Assembly: GCF_016808095.1 (NCBI RefSeq)
Contig: NC_068971.1
Span: 4,476,501 to 4,540,500, forward strand
DNA: 64,000 nucleotides
Origin: Vigna angularis
Lineage: Eukaryota > Streptophyta > Magnoliopsida > Fabales > Fabaceae
Reading direction: 5' to 3'
The notes under the pieces are model-generated. The model ran no database searches and was not told the DNA's origin. It saw only the letters and a program-made list of their open reading frames with translations. This document shows, piece after piece, positions 48,501-60,872 of the stretch. Made by a program: the position numbers and the translations under genes. The first letter of the stretch is position 1, and every line of letters starts with the position of its first letter.

Positions 48501-49802
48501 AAATAACCATTTTGAATGATGCTAATGAAAAAAAAGTTTCAATTTTACCATTGTTTTTGAATTTAGTCGATAGTCCAAGAAGTTCAATGATATTTATCTA
48601 TTCCTTCTCAAGTCATTGTGATCAATTCATCTCCAGAAATTATTTCATCATTCTTTTATTATTATATTTTTTTATTAGTGAATTCAATTACAATAAAACA
48701 AAAAATAAAAAACTTAAAACATACTATTATATAAAATGGATTCATATTTATGGTATTCATTTTTTTTTTCAATTTTATCTTTCAAGTGATTTTTTTAAAT
48801 TTAATATTTTCTTAAATTTAACTAGTTTTTTTTTAAAATTAAATAAATAAAAACTATTTACAATTAAATTTAAAAAGTATTTATATTTATTTTTATAATT
48901 CTAATTTCATTAATTTTTATTATCATAAAGGAAATTTGACCTAGTCAAAATTGTTCCATAATCTACCATCTTATAATATTATGTATGCTATAATTGAAGA
49001 AAAAACTCTCATAAATATAAAATAAAGTTAGGAATTTTATATTATAGATAAATAAAATATTTTAAGTGAAAAATAAATAAATTTATTTAATATTATATAA
49101 AATTTATAATTTTTAATTAATAAGTATTTATTATTTACATAACTTACAATTTATCTTTTAAACTTCTGAAATATGTTTATATTATTAATCACGAAAATAT
49201 TTAAATATTAATTTTTAATAATATAAATAGAAACATATTTAATTTAAATAATTATTTGAAAACAAATTTTAATAAAAAAAATTAAGAATTTTTTTAATAT
49301 AGTTCATAATACATGAAAAAAGATACCATCACAATGAAAAAAAGAAAGAAAGAAAAAAAGTTATTTTTCGCTAATATGACATACCTTCTTTTTTTTCTTT
49401 CTTTTTCACGATTTCTATGTAAATGGGTTTCTTGTCAACTGCATTCATTAATTTATGTGCCTTCGGATTGCATAAAGTCTTTATAGTATACAAACATTTT
49501 CTATATCATCTATCATTTTCATATTTAAATGAAAATACTGTTAAGTTTAATCTAACCTCACATTTTGATTACGCTGAAAAGTTCAAAAATTAATTTATCA
49601 CTATTTGGAATAAACAAATAATTAAATCAAAGACACGATAAGAACGATAGAAATTCTACTAAGTGATCCTATTTATATATTTTGTAATCAACATTGGAAT
49701 ATGAAACTGGTTTAATCAAATTAATAAAAAAACCGAAAATAATTGTTAAATTAGTCAAACCTTCATTTAATATATATTAAATAGCAATAAAAACTTTAAT
49801 GG

Positions 49803-49810
<8 letters not shown>
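45552..49810. other. AT-rich intergenic stretch
   Basis: No gene is recognised in about 4.2 kb. A phrase of about 29 bp around TGAGCATTGAAATCAAACAC occurs twice (about 48296 and 48476), a small direct duplication. A frame at 48512-48850 is Phe/Tyr/Ile-rich from AT-rich DNA and has no domain. Confidence 0.5.

Positions 49811-49886
<76 letters not shown>
49811..49886. repeat. (AT)n microsatellite
   Basis: A pure AT run of about 76 bp, the longest in the window, next to an inverted-repeat element. Confidence 0.95.
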
Positions 49887-49889
<3 letters not shown>

Positions 49890-49947
49890 TTTGTTAACGC
49901 GCGTACGCTTGTTTTTTCGTTTTTCATTTGGTACATTTTAGCAATGT

Positions 49948-51063
49948 GTACCGGATTTTAGTAGACAAAAATATCCTTATATATCATAGATTCTAAGTTT
50001 TAAGGTTAAGGGTATTTTAATAATTTTCATTCTCAAAACTAAAAAAATAAACCCCTAAACCCTTGCTCACCTTCCTCATTCCTCTCAACCCTTTTTCTTT
50101 CATCTCTCTCACTCCAACATTTTCTCTGTCATCCTATGCTAGCTTCAACTGAAAAAAATCAGAAACACTCGCCTAACCCTAATCTACCTACCTCACTTAT
50201 TTAATTTGTTTTTCTGATTTGTGAAGCTAAATGTTTTATTTATCATTACATTCTTCTGACTTAATTTTTAATTGGCTAAACTTGGTTTGATTTTGATCTT
50301 GGTTTATTGATGATAGTGTGCGTGCAGAGGGGAAGTTTGTAACACAACAAAATTCTAAAATTTAAAATCGAAATTTAATAATAATCAGAAGGGAAAATAT
50401 ATAACACAACTCTCCAATCAAAAATCAACATCAACATCATCAATTATTTTGTTATTAAAGTGAACGAACAGAGCAAGAACAACAAATTGCGGTGTCGCTG
50501 ATTGTTGTGTGTGGGCGAGGAAGAGTATGGAGATTCAGAAACACTGGCTGTTAAGCAATTTATTACAAAATATGATTATATAATGAGTTTTCATTTTATA
50601 ATTTTTGTCTTATCTAATTTTATCTAATTTTCACAAGCATAATGACATCAAAGGAATTGTTAATTGGCCTGTAAAAGATCAGAAACACTCGTTGTTAAAT
50701 AATTTCTTACAAAAAATGATTTTATAATGAATTTTCATTTTATAATGGTGAAATTGAAGAGATCTTGAATGAACCTTTGTCTAAAGGTGAATATGTCAAT
50801 GACTCAACTCGTTACAAAGACAAATTGTTTAACGGCAAGTGTTTCTGATTCTTTCAATTAGGACTACAATAGGGATGACAGAGAAAAGGTTGGAGTGAGA
50901 GACATGAAAGAGAATTCATGTTGAGAGGAATGAGAGAGGTGAGTAAAGGTTTGGGAGTTTCTTTTTTTTTTAGTTTTGAGAATGAAAATTATTAAAATAT
51001 CCTTAACCTTAAAACTTAGAATCCATGATATAAGGGTATTTTTGTCTACTAAAACCCGGTCAA
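49948..51063. mobile_element. Non-autonomous DNA transposon with ~190-bp terminal inverted repeats
   Basis: The left end (49948 to about 50136, from ACCGGATTTTAGTAGACAAA to CACTCCAAC...TCTGTCATCC) is mirrored at the right end (about 50872-51062) with only scattered mismatches. For example, TTAAGGTTAAGGGTATTTTA on the left pairs with TAAAATATCCTTAACCTTAA on the right. The core has no protein domain but contains a direct duplication of about 68 bp starting CAGAAACACT (about 50535-50602 and 50680-50747). Long, gene-free TIRs suggest a Mutator-like or foldback element. AT microsatellites lie on both sides, so the target duplication cannot be read. Confidence 0.7.
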
Positions 51064-51068
51064 ACCCC

Positions 51069-51086
51069 ATATATATATATATATAT
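51069..51086. repeat. (AT)n microsatellite
   Basis: A short AT run abutting the right inverted repeat of the preceding element. Confidence 0.9.
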
Positions 51087-52565
51087 TCTTCAAAGTTTCG
51101 TGCAAAGATAAATTTATTTATTTTTAACACAAAAAAAAATATATTATACATTGAAAAGTCAAAATTAGGCCTATTTTTGTGGGTAAATAAGAGAGTGAGA
51201 ATTGTACAATTCTATAACCAATGTCGACTATGGTCGTATTTTCTTAGCCACACTTATTTGACTTCTCTTCCATCAATTCAGTTTACACTAACAATAAAAA
51301 GTGGTTAGAATTATGGATACCTTATAAATGTCAAAAACCATTTTGTATTCACAAACGTAACACTCAAGATATTAGAAGTAAAAAACACATTTAGTGACAT
51401 TTAATATCAATTGAATTTATTTAAAATACTAACCATATCCTTCAATTACATTTAGTGTGTATTTACACAAACGCATACATAAAATCTTTAAAATGTATAT
51501 GACAAATTTACAGTAATTTATGGATTATATGTAATAAGTTATTTTGACTAAATATCTATACAAAAATTCTATTATGCATTAAAGTTAAAATGATATAAAT
51601 TAAGCTCGTATATTCTCTCACCTATTAAATATATTTATCTAGCATATATAATTTTAATTTTGGTACTGTAAAAATAATAAATTTATTATTTTATTATGAC
51701 ATAACACCCGTTAATTGTTTGTTAATGGAAGAATGTTAAATTATTATGTGTTAATATATAATAACTTTAAAAGATATTTTAACTTTAGGAATAAAAATTA
51801 TCCACTTACCTTAAATAACATTAAGAATTACGATATTGATTTTGTTTGTTTTCAGATATGAAAGCAAAAGGTGTTGTAGATAGACAAGAGAAAAATTTTC
51901 TCTTTTTTCACGTAAACAAAACAATAATTTTAAATTTGGAAAAGATGAAAATGAAAATATTACAGAAATCAAAATCAAAATATACACTAAACAACATATA
52001 TTAACATGAAAACTACAGAGAGTAAGACCCCAAATGCTAGTATATATTGTTTGGTTTTTCCATTCTGTAGTAGAATGAGGCGTAAACTTTCAATTTGACA
52101 CAACCTTTGAATTCTCTTCTGAACCAAACCAAATCAAGAGAAGTAGAAACAGACCCAGAATCATGGTAACAACGGCAATACAGAACCAGAATCCTTGGTT
52201 CTAAGCAACCCAACTCAAAACACAGGTCGCTGACATGTTCTTTTCTCTCCACATCCTTTTTCTTTCCCTTCCGAATAATTAGGTAACACTTCACCCTCTG
52301 CTGAATCGGATTCGCATGTGAAAAACATCTTCCAGAGTTTGCACGTACATCTTTATCCCTGCGGGTGTAAAGTCTCATTCCTGTGCAAATTTTCAAAGTT
52401 AAAATCAGAGTTGCATGACTTTCCCCTGTTTTAATTTCCTCTGTTTTGCTTCAAAAGGAATGAACACGTTTGTGGAATGAATTCACCCCCTCAATGAGAT
52501 TTGGGTGAAAAGCTCACTTCCATTTATGTGATTATGGATTCTATGAAAGGTTTTCTTCAACGGAA
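51087..52565. other. Intergenic region and upstream region of the DUF1666 gene
   Basis: It is AT-rich to about 52.0 kb and less so from there to the start codon, where the promoter and 5' UTR of the downstream gene are expected. I could not pick out a convincing TATA box. A minus-strand 119-codon frame at 52037-52396 has no recognisable domain. Confidence 0.45.
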
Positions 52566-55500
52566 ATGGATCCTTTTGCGGAATATTTTCAGAAATTTCT
52601 CTCTAGGCTTTTGAATACTCTGTTTTGGGTCTTCACCAAAGTCTTCATGAGGTATTGTATTCTCAATTTTAGAATGTGAATTCTACCAACGGTTCAATAA
52701 TTGATACACCAATTGGCCATTTCATTTAATCTCTTCTTTTTTTTCGGTTCCAGATTCTGTTGTTCTGATTCTTCTAGAGCAATGAAACCGCTTTATTCTT
52801 CCCAGTTTTCTTGTGACAATGAGCAAGCTGAGTCAATTCACTCTGAGTCTGAAAATTTTGGGTATCTGGCTGATGCTCTCTCACGTGAAAATGATCCAAA
52901 TTATTCCGATGGTTGCCAGGGAGGAACAAAGTCCATTGAAAAACGTTGTTCTGAAACTCTTCGTGGCAGTGAGAATTTTGGGTCCGAAGAAGATGAAACG
53001 ACAAAGTTGGTTTTCAAATTTGAATACCAAAAGTGGAATTACAATTATGATGACGAATTCAGAGAAGGGTATGATGAAAGTAGTGATTTTGTGAAGGGGG
53101 GTGATGCTGTTTCTGCCAGCACCACCAATAAGTATGAGTTCATGTCAGGCAAGAGTTTCAGTCACTTCTTGGATGAACCTCAGGCTGGAAATTTCACTGT
53201 CAAAGAATGTTTTGTTCATTCAAACGAAGCCTTTAAATTGGAAAATCAAGTTAAATATGATTTTGGGTTATTGTTAAGGAAGAATTTTATGCCAGAAAAT
53301 TGTGAAGAACGGGTTAGTGAAGAAAATCTCGACAATTTCACAGAAAAGAAACTCAAAGCTGAGGAGTCTGAAGAGCATCCTGTCGAGCCAATTGTTCGCA
53401 ATTTTCTTTCGGAAGATGATTCTACCTGTTCAAGTTCCAACTCAGATTCTATTATCAGTTCTTTGGGGGAGGGGTTTTTGTCGGACACAGATTTTGGAAA
53501 CACTGTGGAGTTTGAGACACTGGAGAGCAATGCAGAAGAAAATGCAGTTTTAACAGAAGAGAATATGCACTTAGGGGATGAGAAAAGATATGAGAATTTT
53601 GATGTTGGATATGAGCCTGATGATTTCACCGAAGAGGATGAAGATATAATGGATGAGCTTGGAAAGTTGGAAGAAGAATGCAAGCTAGAGGAGTCTTCAG
53701 GAAAAAGTTTTGAAGATAAAAATATCAATTCCAAGCTTCAACAATCAATGAAGCCCCATTCACAAACTTTAACAACTATTGATCTTGAGGATTCTAACCG
53801 GTTTGACACACTGTGGGAACATCAAGATTTGATAGAACAGTTGAAGATGGAACTGAAGAAGGTCAGAGCCACTGGTCTGCCAACCATCCTTGAGGATTCT
53901 GAGTCTCCAAGGATAATGGAAGACTTGAAGCCATGGAAAATTGATGAAAAATTACAGCATGGTAACACCACAAACGAGCTTCCAAAATTCTACAGGAGTT
54001 ACAGAGAACGAATGCGGAAATTCGACATCTTGAATTACCAAAAGATGTATGCTATAGGTCAGTATTTTTTACATCAGCTACCTGAACTTTGATTTTCTTT
54101 TCTGCAGCTATTTTTCCTTTTTTTTTTTTAAATTGCTCTTCACTTGTTTGTTCAAAGTTAGTGTGCTTAGTGCATGAACAATTTCATTTAATTTAGATGG
54201 TCATCAAGACCTACCTCATCTAAATCATTGAAGTAGAGGTAACGACCCATTCAATTGGTTAGCTGGGCACTAGGAAATCATGAATTACCCAAATACATAT
54301 AGCAGTTGAGTGAATAACTACACTAAGCTTTTCCTTGTCTAATAGCTCTATCAAGTATTTAACAATGTCAGATTCGCATAAAGCTACCAAAAGCTACCAG
54401 CTCCTTTACATTTAACTAGATGATCACATCTACTTGGTTCATAAACATTAAATATGCAATTACTATTTTTCTGCCTAACAATTGGACATTTTCTTATTGT
54501 GGATAACTTTTTCCTAATTTCCAAAAGAAACCAGTCCCTACAATGATCTAGCACTGACAGTAATGCTCCAAGAAATGTTTCTATCGCCTTTTGTTTCTTA
54601 TCTCTTTCTGTATACAACTCTTACCATGCAAGACTAGTTAGGAAAGCATTCTCAGGGAAAGTTGTTATACTTTAATAATCTTCATTACCCTTTGCATTAC
54701 GCTTAACAGAGAAGATTCCAATCATAGTCATAGCACATTCCTTAAGTTTCTTGGAAATTGTAGGTGTTTTGCAGTCAAAGGACCCACTCCAATCATTTTC
54801 AACCCGTAAAAACCCTTCACCAGCCTTCACAAGCATTATTCCACGCGGCTTTCGCCTTTCTAGACGAAAACAAATAGAAGCTGACCCAATGAAGAAGTTT
54901 GTAGGAGAATTATACAGTGACTTGGAAATGGTTTATGTGGGGCAATTGTGCCTTTCTTGGGAATTCCTTCAGTGGGAATATGAGAAGGCCTTGAAGCTAT
55001 GGGAATCTGACCAATACGGGTTACTAAGATTCAACGAAGTAGCAGGAGAATTTCAACAATTCCAAGTGCTTCTCCAAAGGTTTATAGAGAATGAACCTTT
55101 CCTCCATGGTCCACGAGTTCAAAACTATGCCAGGAATCGTTGTGCAATGCGCAATCTTCTTCAAGTTCCAGTAATAAGAGGTGAATTTTCTGTTCTTTTT
55201 TTTTAAAATTAGAATGTGAATTCCGTTAGTGTCTTTATTCAAAATGGAACATGGTGGTTACCTTTTTCATGTCCACTTTCCTATGTGGGGGGACCATATA
55301 AAGTTTCATACATGAGACAAAAAAGTTCCTCATGGTTTTAGAATCTTATTTGGACGCAGAAGACAACGCCAAGGATAAAAGGAAATTCAGTAAAAGAGAA
55401 GCAGATAAAGATGCAATCACCAGTGACATGCTAGTGGAGATTTTGGAAGAATCCATCAGAACAATTTGGCGTTTTATAAGAGCTGATAAAGATGCATCTA

Positions 55501-55932
55501 GCTTGGCTCTAAAAGGTCTAAAAGAAAATCATGTACAGCTCCAAGACCCTTCAAATTCAGAGCTTTTGGTGGAGATTAGAACAGATCTTCAAAAGGTAAC
55601 TGACTAAAGCTTCAACAGTCACTTTCTTAATGTGAAATGCAATCGAGTTTGTTCTTTAAAGATTGCATTTTTTGCAGAAAGAGAAGAGATTGAGAGAGAT
55701 TTTGAGGAGTGGAAGCTGCATTCTGAAGAAGTTCCAAAAGCATCATGAAGATGAGGCAGATCAAGTGCTTTACTTTTTCTCTCAAGTGGACATGAAATTG
55801 GTTTTGAGAGTGTTGAACATGTCAAGGATAACGACAGATCAACTAGCATGGTGTCGTAGTAAATTAAACAAGATCACTTTTATAAACCGAAGGATACGTG
55901 TAGAACCATCATTTTTACTTTTCCCTACTTAA
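52566..55932 (+). CDS. DUF1666-family protein (plant 'ribosomal protein L34Ae' annotation group)
   Basis: The five-exon model is 52566-52651, 52754-54057, 54764-55180, 55360-55595 and 55678-55932, all with GT-AG introns and consistent phases, encoding 765 aa. The ATG at 52566 opens MDPFAEYFQKFLSRLLN, a hydrophobic N-terminus possibly membrane-associated. Exon 2 is a long acidic, Ser/Glu/Asp-rich, probably disordered region. The conserved part starts near residue 440 (FYRSYRERMRKFDILNYQKM) and runs through GELYSDLEMVYVGQLCLSWE, EILEESIRTIWRFIRADKD and WCRSKLNKITFINRRIRVEP to the C-terminus, the DUF1666 domain. Biochemical function is unknown, and the ribosomal-protein label in databases is not supported by anything I see. 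No disruption is visible. Confidence 0.88.
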
Positions 55933-58050
55933 TACTTTATTTCACATTTAGAATGTTATTATTGAAGTAGTAATGAATTTTTTCATATAACTTCAAAGTG
56001 TCTCAATGATCGAATTCTTCAAGTGATCGTTTTCTAATAATTAACATATTATGTTATAAGCCCGCATTCGATTTTTATTAAACTTAGATAAAAATACTTT
56101 ATCACAATAAAAAGGAAATAAAGGGCATATTTTATAGTTTTTTTCCCATTTAATTCTCATGCTGTCTCTACATAAAATATTTTTGTTACTTCAATTCAGT
56201 AAAAAATCGAATAGGTTGACTCGACTAGATATTTTCTTATTATGATTCAGTTTAACCTTCCGTCCTTGTTCACTTGGTCTGATACTTCAATTCAAACTAA
56301 CTAACTTAATCCTCGATATTAAAATCGAACCAATTCAATACAAAAAAAAAGATAAAAAGAACATCGATAATATAAACGAATTAAGAGTATAATAAAGAAA
56401 AATAACTTTTAAATCAAAACTTATTGGTATGTCAAAAATCTTACGTTAGTTAATAAATCCAATAAAATATATTTTATTCGTTTGCTTTTAACTTACTAAA
56501 TCATTTTCTAAGAAGTACAATGTGATAAAATACATTAAAATAAATTTTATGAAATTTTTCTCTAATTGAAATTTCTTTAATTATTAATTGCAAGCTCTAT
56601 TTATTTAGTGTGATTTACCATTTTTTTTCAACCACTTATTTATATTCAACAGCTTCTTTCATCTATTTTAAATTTTAGGACTTACAAACGAAAATAAAAA
56701 ACTAGGACAGAACTCGAATAAATTAACGAGAACTTAAAACATATGAAAATCCTTGCATCAAATTCGTTCAAAATAATTGACAATAACTAAAATAAAGGAA
56801 ATAAGCACCGAATTAAAAAAAAAAAAGAAAAAAAAAGAACTGTGGATCTGATTTAAAACTATCTAGAGTGAAATATCTTTCTTCAAATCAAACATCGAAT
56901 TTTGGCCAAAATATTCGAAAATATGTATTTTACGATTTCATTAATTAAAGTAAAATGTTTGATAATAAAATTAATTTGTTAATTTCACAATTCAATATAT
57001 TACCCGCATTTTTTCTCAATTATATCCTTATATTTTATGTAATATGTAGATAATTTAAATTTATCATTTTACTATGAAGTAAAATAAAATAAAATAGATA
57101 TTTACATTTTAGTGTTAAAAAATATTATATCTATTGATTTCTACCTGACAAATTACACAAATATATACATTAGCAAAACGGATGAAGTTCATCAACATTG
57201 GAAAATATATTTATTTCGTAAGCCAAATTTTGCTGCTGTGTATTTTTCATGAGTTTCTATTATAAAATTATTTTTTTATTAATAAATTATTACTAATACA
57301 TACTTTTACCATACAAATCTTGTAATCAATAACTCTCGAATGTTAAAATAACTTTATACGACTTAATCACTAATACATGCATTCGGATGATAAAATGTGA
57401 TAAGTAAAAATACTTTTTTTTAAGAAAGAAATTAAGTTTTGTAAAATTATAAAATAAATATAGATGAAAGATGAAGAGGTATTGAAGTTGTATCTCTTCT
57501 TTATGACTACTAATTAAAAAACATTTAATTGGAAGTCGTGTACATTTATCACGACTTTTGAATTGAGTTGTTTAACTTTCACACCGCTTCTAGTTCCAAA
57601 ACTATTAAATTGAAACCAGTCTATCCTTATTATAATTTCTATACTTAAAGCCGTTTCCTCCAAGAAGATTTTTATTTACTCCTCACGATTTTTATTTAAA
57701 AAGAAATATAAATAAAAATATTTTAAATTTGTATTGAGAGTGTACGACTTCTTCAAATAAAGTCATTACAATCTTAGACGAGTTATTCATTGATCTTAAT
57801 TATTTCATAATATGTTTATTTTCGTAATATTTTTTAAAATATGTCTTTATCTTGTAAAAAATTCTGAGAAGGATAAGGACATCATTTAACGAGTATATAC
57901 AGTTATTTCTATATTTTTTAATCGCATTCTATGGTGTTCATCTCGTTTTAGTTTATGATTACAGTATCATAATGTGTGCACCTATGTCACAGTGTGAAAA
58001 GAAAAGGAAGCTCACAGGCTGATGATGAACCTACATTGTTGTCATCTACG
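55933..58050. other. AT-rich intergenic stretch
   Basis: The DUF1666 3' UTR should occupy the first few hundred bases. Beyond that there is no gene, RNA gene or bounded element. CTACG at 58046-58050 is the probable left copy of the Tekay-type target duplication, whose partner is beyond the window. Confidence 0.55.
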
Positions 58051-60837
58051 TGTGACATCCCAAAAATACAGTCATAACTATAAATTTAGAAAAATCACAT
58101 TTAATAATAATCTCAAACAGTTTTACACTAAAAGTTTAAAATTTTGAAACAAACGAACGCTCAAGGACGAACGTCCTTGAGTGCAACTTCGACAATAATG
58201 ACGAGCGCTTAAAACCGCACGTCTCCACAAGAGTTACAAGTGAATAAACCGGACGTACAAGAAAGCTGACCGAACGGTTTACAGAAACAATTACCGAACG
58301 GTCGAATTTAAACTTAAACGGAAGCAAGAGGTGGTCGAACGACCACTCAGTTCAACAAAATACACTACTGGCAGGGCGGTCTCACTGCTCGGTCTTCACT
58401 TCCACATCTACCAGATTCTCTTCTTCCAGTAACTCTTCCAAACGCTCATCTCCCTCTGCTCACATCCACACGGATGATCATTGCAATGACAAGACGGACG
58501 TACAAGAACAAAGGACAACACAAGGAAAACGAAAGGGTAAGCTTACGTAATTTAACTCATGCATCAACATACAATTTCAGGTAAACAATTCAACATACAT
58601 GCCTATCTCAACATACACATTCATTACATAACAGCCCACTTTAACGTACTCATTAAATGAAACTCAACACGACTGACTGTCCGGACTGTATGAACTCTGT
58701 GTAGCTTCGGTGTTCATGCACCCGGGTGATGTAGTAACTGGAACTCTCATCAGCTGCCACCCGAGGTTAGTCCTATCTGTCCAAATAATCACCAGGACTA
58801 GGACCTCCTGCCGTTCCCACACATGACGTACCCCCCTCTACGTGAGGACGAGTACTCACGGAACATCAGGATGAACAACCGGATAAGCTTACCACATTCA
58901 TACATTATAACTCTTAATAATCAAGTTCTGAGTCGTTCCTCCTCGGAACGCTCTTTCAAACGTCACAATTTTCCATTCATCTCTTCATCACTTACTATTC
59001 ATCATCATTTACTATTCATCATGTACTGTTCATTAATCTCATGTACTGTTCATTGGACGAACGCTATTTGGTGGGAAAAGAGAACGAGCGCTCAAAATGA
59101 TACCGAGCACTATTCGGACGAACGCTCAATTCAAAACCGAGCACTATTTGGACGAACGCTCAGTTGGAGACCGAGCACTATTTGGACGAACGCTCAATTC
59201 GAAACCGAGCACTATTAGGACGAACGCTCAGTTGGAGACCGAGCACTATTTGGACGAACGCTCAATTCGAAACCGAGCACTATTAGGACGAACGCTCAGT
59301 TGGAGACCGAGCACTATTTGGACGAACGCTCGAGTCCGAGCACTATTTGAACGAACGCTCGAGGCCGAGCACTATTTATGACGAACGCTCGGTATGAAAC
59401 CGAACGACACTTTGAGCGTACGTTCAGTGTAAGACCGAACGCTATTCTGGGCGAACGTCTGGTGTAAGACCGAACGTCCAGTGACTCAGATTGATAAATC
59501 TTGAAAATAAACTAAGAGAAGTTTGGAGAAGTAGTACGAACGGGAAAAATGCACTGTTACATATATATATACAAGTACACAAAAAGAAAGAAGTTTATCA
59601 AACGTACAAGATTCAACAGTGCCAAACCGAACGCTCAAACAGTGAGGACGTTCGTCCTCGACCAGGATTCTACCCAGATGACAGAATCCCATTTCAATGA
59701 TTTTTGCCAACAAAACCGAACGGTCAATGACCGTTCAGAACGAACGCACAACATCTCATGGAAGGTTCATTTCTCATAAAATCAAATCATCTCATTCGTT
59801 CATATCAACCCAAACTCTCAATTTCATATATTTCATTTTATCCAACATCTCATGCATAATATGTAACTCAGTCATATATCATTCTCATTCCATAAAAACG
59901 AACGTTCAACATAAATCAAGCATAACAGCTTCATATAATCAAAATAACGAACGTTCATGCAAGTCACCCTAGAAACATCATACAGTAAAATAACGAACGT
60001 TCATACCATCATTTCATACATCATGCATTTCTTTCATACAGCCAAATAACGAACGTTCACATAGCATACATCAAACCAGTTAAATTAAATAAGCTTCCCT
60101 TACCTGGAAAATGAACGAACGTTCACAGACGCACACAGACGCTCTCCACAGAGACTCAACTCGCCAACGCTCGTTAATTCACTATACGAACGAACGCCAA
60201 AAACTAAAATCAGAACTACCCATTTTGAGGAAAAAACGAACGTACAACATGCATGCATGAAAACGAACGTCAGAGAGGAAGGAAAGGACTTACCGGTTCA
60301 GTTTTCACGAACCGAACATCCTTCTGGAGTACCACGTCGAGCGTCCTTCAACTGCGCCGAAGATACTGATCGGAGGAGGTGCAGTGGTGGTTCCTTAGAG
60401 AGGGAAGGGTGCAGAGAGTGTAGAGAGAAGGAGGAGAGAACTTAGGTTTCTCAGAAAAATGCAGAAGAGAGGTGCGTGCAGGGTGAGTGGAGAATATGTT
60501 CAGAGTTCCCACTTGCTGCCGGACGCACGTTCACTCTGGCAGTTGCGCTGGCATCGCACTCCGCCGCTTCTCTGACAGCCCATAACGGACGGTTGACCAC
60601 TGCACTGTTGCCACGCGTCTTCCACCACCGCGGACGCACGTTCTTCCTGACTGACACACTGTTCTCCACTACGCCGGACGCACGTTCCCACTGTGCTCTG
60701 ATTCAGTTGGGCGTGCGACAGCTGGCGTTCGGCAGTGGTGTCGGGCACTGTTTGTCGGCCATGTGCACGGCTGATGTGGCGCGCTCTCCTGCTGCCACGT
60801 GGACGCCACGTGGACGCACGTTTTTCGAGGCCTGACA
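58051..60837 (-). repeat. 3' LTR of the Tekay-type element
   Basis: On the minus strand it starts TGTCAGGCCTCG and ends TTTTTGGGATGTCACA (2787 bp), with TG...CA ends. It carries the same GAGCGTTCGTCC-type words as the solo LTR at 197-3492, here mainly at 59050-59480 and scattered to 60260. A less AT-rich block at 60.3-60.83 kb includes several CGTGCGTCC words. Confidence 0.88.
59116..59395 (-). repeat. 34-bp alternating tandem array in the Tekay-type LTR
   Basis: The plus-strand unit GACGAACGCTC + 9-10 variable bases + CCGAGCACTATTTG repeats with a 34-bp period about eight times. Two variants alternate (AATTCGAAA and AGTTGGAGA in the middle), giving a 68-bp higher-order unit, as expected of unequal exchange between dimers. 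The frames through it code periodic peptides only. Confidence 0.9.
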
Positions 60838-60848
60838 TTCCCCCCAAC
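60838..60848 (-). other. Polypurine tract
   Basis: Minus-strand GTTGGGGGGAA directly precedes the LTR's TGTCAGG start. It is the plus-strand priming site used in reverse transcription. Confidence 0.85.
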
Positions 60849-60872
60849 TACAAAAATTTTCGTCCTCGAAAA

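Noticed and set aside
50049..50063. Telomere-like CCCCTAAACCC sequence
   Set aside because: Only about two units are present, inside a terminal inverted repeat. There is no telomeric array.
52037..52396. 119-codon minus-strand frame upstream of the DUF1666 gene
   Set aside because: No domain, low-complexity composition, and it overlaps the expected promoter/5' UTR of the opposite-strand gene.
53246..53734. 162-codon Ser-rich frame antisense to exon 2 of the DUF1666 gene
   Set aside because: It mirrors the Glu/Asp/Ser-rich coding strand and is a by-product of codon composition.
59097..59381. Open frame with repeated DERS/EHYL-type peptides
   Set aside because: It is a translation of the 34-bp tandem array in the Tekay-type LTR.
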